Positions 50,601 through 57,415 of a stretch of 64,000 nucleotides of DNA are shown piece by piece. A model generated the notes under the pieces. The model was not told the DNA's origin, made no database searches, and worked only from the letters and a program-made list of their open reading frames with translations. Numbering within the stretch: position 1 is the stretch's first letter; every line of letters begins with the position of its first letter. The DNA lies in the NCBI RefSeq assembly GCF_004803695.1, contig NZ_CP039393.1, positions 1,054,001 through 1,118,000 of the forward strand, given 5' to 3'. The stretch is from Muribaculum gordoncarteri (GTDB taxonomy: Bacteria; Bacteroidota; Bacteroidia; Bacteroidales; Muribaculaceae). The position numbers and the translations under genes were made by a program.

Positions 50601-52757
50601 TTATTCTTCGCTGTTGGACTCGGCGTAGGCCTTAAGCAACTTCTCCTGAACATCGCCGGGGACGAGTTCGTAGGACGAGAACTTCATAGTAAATGAAGAG
50701 CGTCCGCCGGTGATTGAGCTGAGTGCGGTAGAGTAGGATGACATCTCCTTTAAGGGAACACGTGCCTGAATCTTCTCAAATCCGTTTTCGCTGGACATAC
50801 CCATGATTATGGCGCGTCGTCCCTGAAGGTCGCTCATCACATCGCCCATGACATCGGCAGGAACCATGACATCGACATCGTATACGGGTTCCAGAATCTT
50901 GGGATTGGCGTTGCGGAATGCTTCGCTGAATGCGTTACGGCCTGCGAGGCGGAATGAGATTTCATTAGAGTCAACCGGGTGCATCTTACCGTCGTAGATA
51001 CATACTCTTACATCGCGTGCGTAAGAACCGGTCAGCGGACCCTGTTCCATGCGGTCCATCAATCCCTTCACGATGGCGGGAATGAATCGGGCATCGATAG
51101 CACCACCCACGATACAGTTGTGAATGATGAGCTTGCCGCCCCATTCAAGAGGAATTTCCTGAGTGTCACGCACGTTCATCTTATACTCCTGGTTTCCGAA
51201 ACGATAGGTGTCGGGAGCCGGCATGCCTTCGGTATAAGGCTCGATGATCAGGTGAACTTCACCAAACTGTCCGGCACCGCCCGATTGCTTCTTGTGGCGA
51301 TAGTCGGCGCGAGCGGCCTTTGTGATTGTTTCACGATAGGGAATCTTGGGCTCCTCAAATATGATGGGCAGTTTGTCGTTGTTCTCGACACGCCATTTGA
51401 GTGTGCGGAGGTGGAATTCGCCCTGGCCTGAAAGTATTGTCTGCTTAAGTTCCTTTGACTGTTCAACTTGCCATGTGGGATCCTCTTCATGCATACGGGT
51501 AAGAATCTCGCTGAGCTTTTCGGCGTCGCTCTCGGTAACGGGGCGAATGGCGCGCTGATACTTGGGCGCGGGATATTTGATGAAATCGAAGCGATATTCG
51601 CAACCTTTCTCGTCAAGGGTGTTGCCTGTGCGTGCATCCTTCAACTTAACAGTTGCACCTATGTCACCGGCGCAAAGCTTGTCGACGGGAGTCTTGAATT
51701 GTCCGCAAACGCAGAATATCTGGGCTATGCGCTCCTTGGATCCTCGGTCGACATTGTTGAGGTCGACACCCGGAGTGAGTGTACCGCTCATCACCTTGAA
51801 GTAGCTTACTTCACCGATATGGGGCTCTACTGTGGTCTTGAACATGAACAACGAGAGCGGGCCCTTGCTGTCGGGCTTAACCTCGTCGCCTTCAGTGTCG
51901 ACGGGAGCCGGCATATCTTCTACGAAAGGAACGACATTGCCAAGGAACTCCATCATGCGGCGTACACCCATGTCCTTGAGTGCGCTGACGCAGAATACAG
52001 GATATATCGAGCGGTCAACAAGACCCTTGCGAATACCTTCGCGCATTTCGTCCTCGGAAAGATGTCCCTGGTCGAAGAACTTTTCCATCAATGTTTCATC
52101 GTTTTCGGCAGCAGCCTCAACGAGTTTCTGGTGGAGTTCCTGAGCCTTCTCCATCTCTTCGGCGGGAATTTCCTCGATGGTGGGGACTCCTCCGTCGGGA
52201 CCCCATGAGTATTTCTTCATCAACAGCACATCGATCATTGCGTTGAAGCCGGGACCTACCGAGAGGGGATACTGGATGGGAGTAACCTTGGGACCGAAAA
52301 TTTCGGTCATCTGCTCGATTACATTGTCATAGTCGGCTTTCTCACCGTCGAGCTGGTTCATGGCGAAGATAACCGGTTTCTTCAACTGGGCTGTAGTGCG
52401 GAAGATGTTTTGTGTACCCACTTCGACACCATACTGGGCATCGATGAGGATCACGCCGGTGTCGGTCACGTTAAGAGCAGTAATGGCGTTACCCACGAAG
52501 TCGTCGCTTCCCGGGCAGTCGATTACGTTCAGCTTCTTGTTGAGGAATTCGGCATAAAAAATGGTAGAGAACACAGAGTATCCATACTCTTTCTCCACCG
52601 GGAAATAGTCACTGACAGTGTTTTTAGCTTCAATGCTGCCGCGACGTTTTATAACTCCACACTCGTAAAGCATAGCTTCAGCGAGTGTGGTTTTCCCAGA
52701 GCCTTTGCTACCAAGCAAAGCAATGTTTTTGATTTCGTTAGTTTCGTAAACCTTCAT
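50601..52757 (-). CDS. fusA2: EF-G-like translation factor (EF-G2 type) with degenerate GTPase motifs
   Basis: A 718-residue paralogue of elongation factor G with all domains. The P-loop is GSKGSGKTT (16-24), so nucleotide binding looks kept. The switch II motif reads DCPGS (80-84) where EF-G has DxPGH: the catalytic His is Ser84. G4 reads NQLD (134-137) instead of NKxD, and the RGITI switch I segment is absent. Domains IV-V look intact (KKQSGGAGQFGEVHLIIEP, RVCIYDGKMHPVDSNEISF). In Bacteroides thetaiotaomicron an EF-G2 paralogue reported to lack GTPase activity supports translation during gut colonisation; this protein looks like that type. It is monocistronic with no clear promoter. Confidence 0.88.
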   Translation of the reverse strand: MKVYETNEIKNIALLGSKGSGKTTLAEAMLYECGVIKRRGSIEAKNTVSDYFPVEKEYGYSVFSTIFYAEFLNKKLNVIDCPGSDDFVGNAITALNVTDTGVILIDAQYGVEVGTQNIFRTTAQLKKPVIFAMNQLDGEKADYDNVIEQMTEIFGPKVTPIQYPLSVGPGFNAMIDVLLMKKYSWGPDGGVPTIEEIPAEEMEKAQELHQKLVEAAAENDETLMEKFFDQGHLSEDEMREGIRKGLVDRSIYPVFCVSALKDMGVRRMMEFLGNVVPFVEDMPAPVDTEGDEVKPDSKGPLSLFMFKTTVEPHIGEVSYFKVMSGTLTPGVDLNNVDRGSKERIAQIFCVCGQFKTPVDKLCAGDIGATVKLKDARTGNTLDEKGCEYRFDFIKYPAPKYQRAIRPVTESDAEKLSEILTRMHEEDPTWQVEQSKELKQTILSGQGEFHLRTLKWRVENNDKLPIIFEEPKIPYRETITKAARADYRHKKQSGGAGQFGEVHLIIEPYTEGMPAPDTYRFGNQEYKMNVRDTQEIPLEWGGKLIIHNCIVGGAIDARFIPAIVKGLMDRMEQGPLTGSYARDVRVCIYDGKMHPVDSNEISFRLAGRNAFSEAFRNANPKILEPVYDVDVMVPADVMGDVMSDLQGRRAIIMGMSSENGFEKIQARVPLKEMSSYSTALSSITGGRSSFTMKFSSYELVPGDVQEKLLKAYAESNSEE

Positions 52758-52922
52758 GTTATTAGAGAATTTTGAATGTAAATATTCGTTTTATTTAGTT
52801 ACGAGCCGCAAATTATAAAATAATTTTGAAAAAAGCTACAAACATGAATATGTTACAAAACACAAAATAAAAATTACAAGGTGTAATCGGGGGACTTTTA
52901 GCCCCCGTACCTCAAGGTCTAA

Positions 52923-53270
52923 TTATGGTTCAGCGAGCCATTGTCGCACCTTCGGAGCGATGAATCCTATGCACAGAACTACGCTTAGAGCGGCCATTAC
53001 GACATAGGTCTTGATGTCGTCAATAGTCAGTTTGCCCGACTCTTTGATGTCGTTGTAGAAAATGCACCAGAACACTATCAGCGCCACTAATGCAATGGCA
53101 TAGGCCGTGTACTCTATCCAGGAGTATATGTGAGGATCCTTGGCAGGCAGTCGGTTCATGACCTTGCGGGTGAACCATGGATTGGCCGGTGCTGCTGGAA
53201 GCTTCTCCTTCATCAGCTGACTCAGCTGCCGATCGTCAAGTGTATTGTTTTTTGAATTATTGTCAATCAT
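52923..53270 (-). CDS. Small two-helix membrane protein downstream of an ECF sigma gene
   Basis: A 115-residue protein with a charged N-terminus (NNTLDDRQLSQLMKEKLP, PWFTRKVMNRLP) and two membrane helices (about residues 52-71 and 87-105). It lies 23 bases after the ECF sigma factor gene. The place and the cytoplasmic N-terminal helix fit an anti-sigma-like partner, but no anti-sigma zinc motif (HxxxCxxC) is visible, so this is inference only. Confidence 0.7.
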   Translation of the reverse strand: MIDNNSKNNTLDDRQLSQLMKEKLPAAPANPWFTRKVMNRLPAKDPHIYSWIEYTAYAIALVALIVFWCIFYNDIKESGKLTIDDIKTYVVMAALSVVLCIGFIAPKVRQWLAEP

Positions 53271-53293
53271 TGTCAGTCATTGTTTTTGTCAAG

Positions 53294-53815
53294 TTAAAAT
53301 ACTTTTGCCATTTTCGCTTTTGAACGCGAAAGGTGTGATTTAATTGTGCCGGGCGGCAATCCTGTTATCTCGGAGATTTGTTTTATCGGTCGATCCTCCA
53401 TGTAGAATAACAATACGATGGAGCGTTCGGTTTCGTTGAGGACTTTAAGGCAGCGTTCGACATCCATTTTTGCATCATTGTGTTCGATTGATGAATCCAT
53501 TATGTCGTGTTGCGTTTCCGATTCGGGATACTCCTCTTTCAGCTTGCGCATATAGGAGTAGTATTCGTTGTAGGCTATTCGATACAGCCATGTCTTGAAT
53601 CGGGCAAGTCCTTGAAATGAGCGAAGCGACAGATAAGCCTTTAAAAAGGTTTCTTGAGCCAGGTCGTCGGTCAGGCAAGCGTCGCCGAGTGTCAAGTTGA
53701 GCAGGAAGCGACGCAATCCGTCGTTATATTCGTCGACCAACCGCTCGAATGCATGGCGGTCGTCACCCGCCACGCATCGAGCAATCAATCGAAGCTCATC
53801 CCATTTACTCAACAT
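53294..53815 (-). CDS. ECF-type RNA polymerase sigma factor
   Basis: A 173-residue sigma-70 family factor with only regions 2 and 4. Region 2: DDRHAFERLVDEYNDGLRRF and TDDLAQETFLKAYLSLRSF with FKTWLYRIAYNEYYSYMRK. Region 4: LNETERSIVLLFYMEDRPIK, ISEITGLPPGTIKSHLSRSK (helix-turn-helix). Its start overlaps the end of the upstream lipoprotein-like gene by 11 bases. Flanked by two envelope-protein genes on the same strand, it may answer to an envelope signal. Its targets cannot be read here. Confidence 0.95.
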   Translation of the reverse strand: MLSKWDELRLIARCVAGDDRHAFERLVDEYNDGLRRFLLNLTLGDACLTDDLAQETFLKAYLSLRSFQGLARFKTWLYRIAYNEYYSYMRKLKEEYPESETQHDIMDSSIEHNDAKMDVERCLKVLNETERSIVLLFYMEDRPIKQISEITGLPPGTIKSHLSRSKAKMAKVF

Positions 53816-54479
53816 TGCTCAGTTCGTTGCATTTTGCTTTTTGTCCTTTGTGTTCGTATAAGAAGTAAGCTATAAGCTTTCCGATTCCGATGATGCAGGG
53901 TATGATGCATAGCCATGCTATGTCTGAGTCTATGCACATGAAGAATATGAACAGTCCTATACCCCAAGCCATATAGGCCACTCCCGATTGCAACCGACGA
54001 TGAGGATTGAACGGAGCATAAAACTCTTTAGGCAATTCATGACCTGTTGTCAGTGAAGTTTCGATCACTCGGTTTCGGTCGCGCTTATTACGATATAGGA
54101 AATAGAATACGATGAATACGATTGTCACCGGGCTGAAGAAAGAGAATAGGATTATCAGGAATATGGCGGCAAAAGCATCGGTAAAAGGCGAAGATGTGTC
54201 ATCTTCTACATTTACATCTATTTTCATGTTGATGTTACCGTTTTCGTCGGCATTTAATCCCGAACGTTTCACGACTACTACTCCATCTCCATCTTCATCG
54301 GCGACGATGTTGATGTCGTTGAATGTGGAGTCGTTTATTTCGGTCAGTGCTTCCTGAATGCTTTCGATGATTTCCTTTCCTACCTGTTCATTATAGGAAA
54401 TGTCGCTCTTTCCTTTACATGATGAGAGGTTAAACAGAAGCATTACTAATGCTGCAGTGAAGATCAGTTTTGTTTTCAT
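53805..54479 (-). CDS. Lipoprotein-signal membrane protein (DUF6249-like) upstream of the sigma gene
   Basis: A 224-residue protein with a lipobox (LLFNLSSC, Cys 21), a soluble stretch of about 22-100 with acidic ADEDGDGVVVVKRSG, and then membrane helices (about 105-130, 165-185, 190-210) that resemble the DUF6249 group, which I recall beside Bacteroides sigma genes. The lipobox plus later helices is unusual. The gene overlaps the sigma gene by 11 bases, so the two are likely co-translated. It may sense an envelope state for the sigma factor; this is inference. Confidence 0.72.
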   Translation of the reverse strand: MKTKLIFTAALVMLLFNLSSCKGKSDISYNEQVGKEIIESIQEALTEINDSTFNDINIVADEDGDGVVVVKRSGLNADENGNINMKIDVNVEDDTSSPFTDAFAAIFLIILFSFFSPVTIVFIVFYFLYRNKRDRNRVIETSLTTGHELPKEFYAPFNPHRRLQSGVAYMAWGIGLFIFFMCIDSDIAWLCIIPCIIGIGKLIAYFLYEHKGQKAKCNELSNVE

Positions 54480-54576
54480 TGTAAGTTTTTTTGTTTGTTT
54501 TACCTTTAGATGCGGTGCCGGTTAAAAAGGTTGCACTGATTGTAAAAATTTTTGTGATAACGCATGGCTATATAAT

Positions 54577-54616
54577 ATGTCACGAGGCCAGCTGTTGACA
54601 GCAAGCCTCGTGACAT
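54577..54616 (-). terminator. Terminator hairpin after the 192-residue lipoprotein gene
   Basis: ATGTCACGAGGC (54577-54588) pairs perfectly with GCCTCGTGACAT (54605-54616), with an inner GCTGT/ACAGC pairing. It is seven bases past the stop codon on the minus strand and is followed by ATTATAT. Confidence 0.65.
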
Positions 54617-54622
54617 TGGCGG

Positions 54623-55201
54623 TTATTCATGTAGACCGGGCCCGAATTTTTCGCGGCGATAGAGCCGGCTCTCTTCATCGATGGCGAGTGTCACATCGGA
54701 ATTTGGTTCGTCGAGAGCATATCGGGTTTCTATTATTAATGTGTCGCCCTTTATGTCGACCCGTTGAAAACGATAGGCCGGAAGTGAGTCGTATTTCTCC
54801 TTTGGATATTGTTTCCCGTCGATTATAAAGCAGCTTGCATTGGGAGCAAGAGCGTTGATAACCGATTTCTTTCCGGTTATGATACTCTTGGTTATGGGTA
54901 AGGTGAATCCGTCGTAATAGGAGTCAGGTTGGTCGGATTGCGGCAGGTCGCCCATCCAGATGAAGTTGCCGTAAGTTATTGCTTTTGAGTTCATGTCGAC
55001 ACCGCGTACCAAGAACATCTTCAGCTCTTCGCTTTGTATGGAGTCATTGGATGTTGACGATGTCATTTCGGCTAATTCAGCTTTTTCGGCGGCATTGTTG
55101 GTCGATGGGGTGCATGACATCATGATTGCGCATGCAATTGCTATTGTCGGAATAATTGCGATAATGTGACGCACTTTGTCAGATGGAGTGGAGGTTATCA
55201 T
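54623..55201 (-). CDS. Hypothetical lipoprotein
   Basis: Not recognised. The 192-residue protein has a hydrophobic signal with lipobox AIMMSC (Cys 30), a low-complexity Ser/Thr/Glu spacer (about 31-60), and a compact domain of about 60-192 with LVRGVDMNSKAITYGNFIWM, then LPITKSIITGKKSVINALAP and DGKQYPKEKYDSLPAYRFQR. Probably periplasmic and membrane-anchored. It has its own promoter and terminator, so it is monocistronic. Confidence 0.7.
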   Translation of the reverse strand: MITSTPSDKVRHIIAIIPTIAIACAIMMSCTPSTNNAAEKAELAEMTSSTSNDSIQSEELKMFLVRGVDMNSKAITYGNFIWMGDLPQSDQPDSYYDGFTLPITKSIITGKKSVINALAPNASCFIIDGKQYPKEKYDSLPAYRFQRVDIKGDTLIIETRYALDEPNSDVTLAIDEESRLYRREKFGPGLHE

Positions 55202-55254
55202 AATTGATAGTTTTTGATATTATTGTAACTGTGATTATAAAAATTGGCTACGTA

Positions 55255-55286
55255 CAAATATAGAATAAATATTCTAACCCTACAAA
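55255..55286 (-). promoter_or_regulatory. Promoter of the 192-residue lipoprotein gene
   Basis: On the minus strand TTTG (55283-55286), 20 bases, then TATATTTG (55255-55262): a full match to both boxes. Leader about 50 bases. It is one of the best promoter matches in the window. Confidence 0.65.
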
Positions 55287-55357
55287 TAAAGCCACTGATT
55301 AGTGCGTAAATTGCGCTTTTTAGGTGATTAAGATAAACATTTAGGAATATATAGGAG

Positions 55358-55388
55358 TTGTAAGAGTATTTACAAATGCTTAACTTTG
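55358..55388 (+). promoter_or_regulatory. Promoter of the wzi-like gene
   Basis: TTG at 55358-55360, 20 bases, then TAACTTTG at 55381-55388, an exact -7 match. It is divergent from the lipoprotein promoter at 55255-55286 and lies 26 bases before the ATG at 55415. Confidence 0.65.
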
Positions 55389-55414
55389 CGTGCAATTTAC
55401 TATTAGATATTAAA

Positions 55415-56875
55415 ATGAGAAAAAGCTTTCCTATCATTACGCTTGTCGCCGGACTATCAATGCTCATGTCGACATCGGCCTATGCGATAGACGGGCTGCA
55501 TTACCGTGCCGAGGGGGCGGTAAGTTTCAGCAGCGGGGAAAACACTCCTTTCTGGTTGTTAAACAACAAGCAGGGCTTGTCGTCGATCGAAAAGAACAAC
55601 GGTTATTTTCGAGCCGGGATATTTCGCGATATCGACAAGGATCAGAAATTTTCCTATGGCTTCGGTGCCGATTTGGCAGTAGCCTATAATTTCACATCAT
55701 CGTTTATAATTCAGCAATTGTATGCCGACATAAAGTATCGCTGTCTTGGCCTGAGTGTAGGTAGCAAGGAGCGGGTAGGGGAATTCAACAATCCCAAGCT
55801 CAGCAGCGGTAATATGTTGTATTCGGGCAATGCCCGTCCTGTGCCTCAGATACGTGCAGGCATTCCCGACTATACCATAGTTCCGTGGACCAATGACTGG
55901 CTTGCCGTAAAAGGATATGTGGCTTACGGAGGATTCACCGACGATGGCTGGCAGCGTGATTTTGCCGCACCGGGTAAAAAACGCACCGAGCATGTATGGT
56001 ACCACTCTAAGGGTATTTATCTGCGATTCGGCGATCTGAACCGCCTTCCGTTCTATATCGAGGGCGGACTTGAGATGGCTGCGCAGTTTGGAGGTCGCTC
56101 CATAACCGGCGATCGTGTAATCAATATGCCCAACGGTTTAAAGGATATTATAAAAGTGTTTTTCCCTTCGGGTGGCGATTCGAGCACTCCGATGGGAGAG
56201 CAGACTAACGTATATGGAAATCATGTCGGCGAATGGAGCCTTTGCGCTACATGGTATCCCGGTCGCGACTGGGGATTGAAGGCTTATTATGAGCACTTCT
56301 TCGAGGATCACTCGCAGATGTTCTTTGAATACACCTGGAAGGATGGACTGTGGGGACTTGAGGTTGCATTCCCGAAGAATCCTGTAATCAGCACATTTGT
56401 TTACGAATATCTTTATACAAAGGACCAGAGTGGGCCGGTGTATTGGGATCACACACCCGAAATACCTGAGCAGGTGAGTGGTGTTGACAATTACTATAAT
56501 CACGGAATATACACCGGATGGCAGCACTGGGGCATGGGTATAGGAAATCCGCTTATCATTTCACCTATATATAATAGGGACGGCGACATTTCGTTCCGTA
56601 GCAATCGTGTTATAGGTCATCATTTCGGTATAGCCGGAAATCCGTTGCCGGAGTTGAGCTACAGGCTCTTATTCTCGTTTACTCGCAATTGGGGTACCTA
56701 TTCAGTTCCTTTCCACAATGTCGAAAATAATTACAACGGGCTCTTGGAACTTACCTATTCACCCAAATGGTTTGAAGGATTCTCCTCGACATTATCGTTC
56801 GGCATGGACCGAGGCGCTCTTCTCGGAAACAGTAAGGGAGTTATGTTGACATTAAGAAAAACAGGATGGCTATGA
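55415..56875 (+). CDS. Capsule assembly protein, Wzi family outer-membrane barrel
   Basis: A 486-residue outer-membrane protein. It has a signal peptide (about residues 1-24, ending TSAYA) and the Wzi-type barrel with recurring aromatic strands: ENTPFWLLNNKQGLSSIEKN, VGSKERVGEFNNPKLSSGNM, WTNDWLAVKGYVAYGGFTDD, and YSPKWFEGFSSTLSFGMDRG at the end. In E. coli Wzi binds capsule at the surface. Here no capsule biosynthesis genes are adjacent, although gmd-fcl lie 5 kb away. The ATG at 55415 gives the clean signal peptide. A small lipoprotein gene overlaps its end. Confidence 0.9.
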   Translation: MRKSFPIITLVAGLSMLMSTSAYAIDGLHYRAEGAVSFSSGENTPFWLLNNKQGLSSIEKNNGYFRAGIFRDIDKDQKFSYGFGADLAVAYNFTSSFIIQQLYADIKYRCLGLSVGSKERVGEFNNPKLSSGNMLYSGNARPVPQIRAGIPDYTIVPWTNDWLAVKGYVAYGGFTDDGWQRDFAAPGKKRTEHVWYHSKGIYLRFGDLNRLPFYIEGGLEMAAQFGGRSITGDRVINMPNGLKDIIKVFFPSGGDSSTPMGEQTNVYGNHVGEWSLCATWYPGRDWGLKAYYEHFFEDHSQMFFEYTWKDGLWGLEVAFPKNPVISTFVYEYLYTKDQSGPVYWDHTPEIPEQVSGVDNYYNHGIYTGWQHWGMGIGNPLIISPIYNRDGDISFRSNRVIGHHFGIAGNPLPELSYRLLFSFTRNWGTYSVPFHNVENNYNGLLELTYSPKWFEGFSSTLSFGMDRGALLGNSKGVMLTLRKTGWL

Positions 56876-57264
56876 GATATAAATTAATTCAACTGGTCAT
56901 GGCCATGGTCATGACTGTGGTTCTGTCGGGATGCGCCAAGCGTTCAATCAATGGTGACCTTGACGGACAGTGGCAGATAATGAAGATCGAATACACCGAT
57001 GGCAGTGTTGCTACACCTGAGCGCACCTATTATTGCTTCTTCCTGCACACAATAAATCTGCGCAGTGTCGGGGGGCCTTCTATTGCCGGAAACTTCACAT
57101 ATAAGGGCGACGACATAAAGATAGAGTTCCCCAATGGCAATGTCGAGAATCTGAAATTGTACGGAATCAACGGCACCGCTGTCGACTTCAAAATCAGGGC
57201 TCTCTCGTCGTCGAAAATGACGCTGCAGTCGGATTATGCAATAATTGATTTCAGGAAATTCTGA
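56872..57264 (+). CDS. Small lipocalin-like lipoprotein after the wzi-like gene
   Basis: Not a family I can name firmly. From the ATG at 56872, overlapping the wzi-like stop as ATGA, it encodes about 130 residues; an ATG six bases earlier is possible. It has a lipoprotein signal (TVVLSGC) and then a small beta-rich domain with DLDGQWQIMKIEYTDG, IAGNFTYKGDDIKIEF and SKMTLQSDYAIIDFRKF, the W-Q-I start and closing strands of a lipocalin-like fold (DUF4847/5004-type, uncertain). Coupling to wzi suggests it works with the capsule or outer membrane. Confidence 0.7.
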   Translation: MRYKLIQLVMAMVMTVVLSGCAKRSINGDLDGQWQIMKIEYTDGSVATPERTYYCFFLHTINLRSVGGPSIAGNFTYKGDDIKIEFPNGNVENLKLYGINGTAVDFKIRALSSSKMTLQSDYAIIDFRKF

Positions 57265-57373
57265 TTAATGCATATTTGAAAGCAAAATGCGAAAAAATTG
57301 CAATAAATAGCAATTGATTCGCCGTTTTATGCAAAATGTTGCAATCAAATTTTCATAAAACATAGTTTTACCG

Positions 57374-57381
57374 TAACTTTG
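57374..57381 (+). promoter_or_regulatory. -7 box of the threonine operon
   Basis: TAACTTTG, an exact match, 34 bases before the thrA ATG; a weak TTTC lies about 20 bases upstream. No leader peptide or attenuator is visible; the region has an AATTGC/GCAATT inverted repeat just after the upstream gene. Confidence 0.45.
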
Positions 57382-57415
57382 CATTCCCCTAAAAATATAT
57401 TTATTAATTGTAAGA

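Noticed and set aside
57265-57415. Possible threonine leader peptide/attenuator before thrA
   Set aside because: No short reading frame rich in Thr or Ile codons and no pair of competing hairpins; only a small AATTGC/GCAATT repeat.
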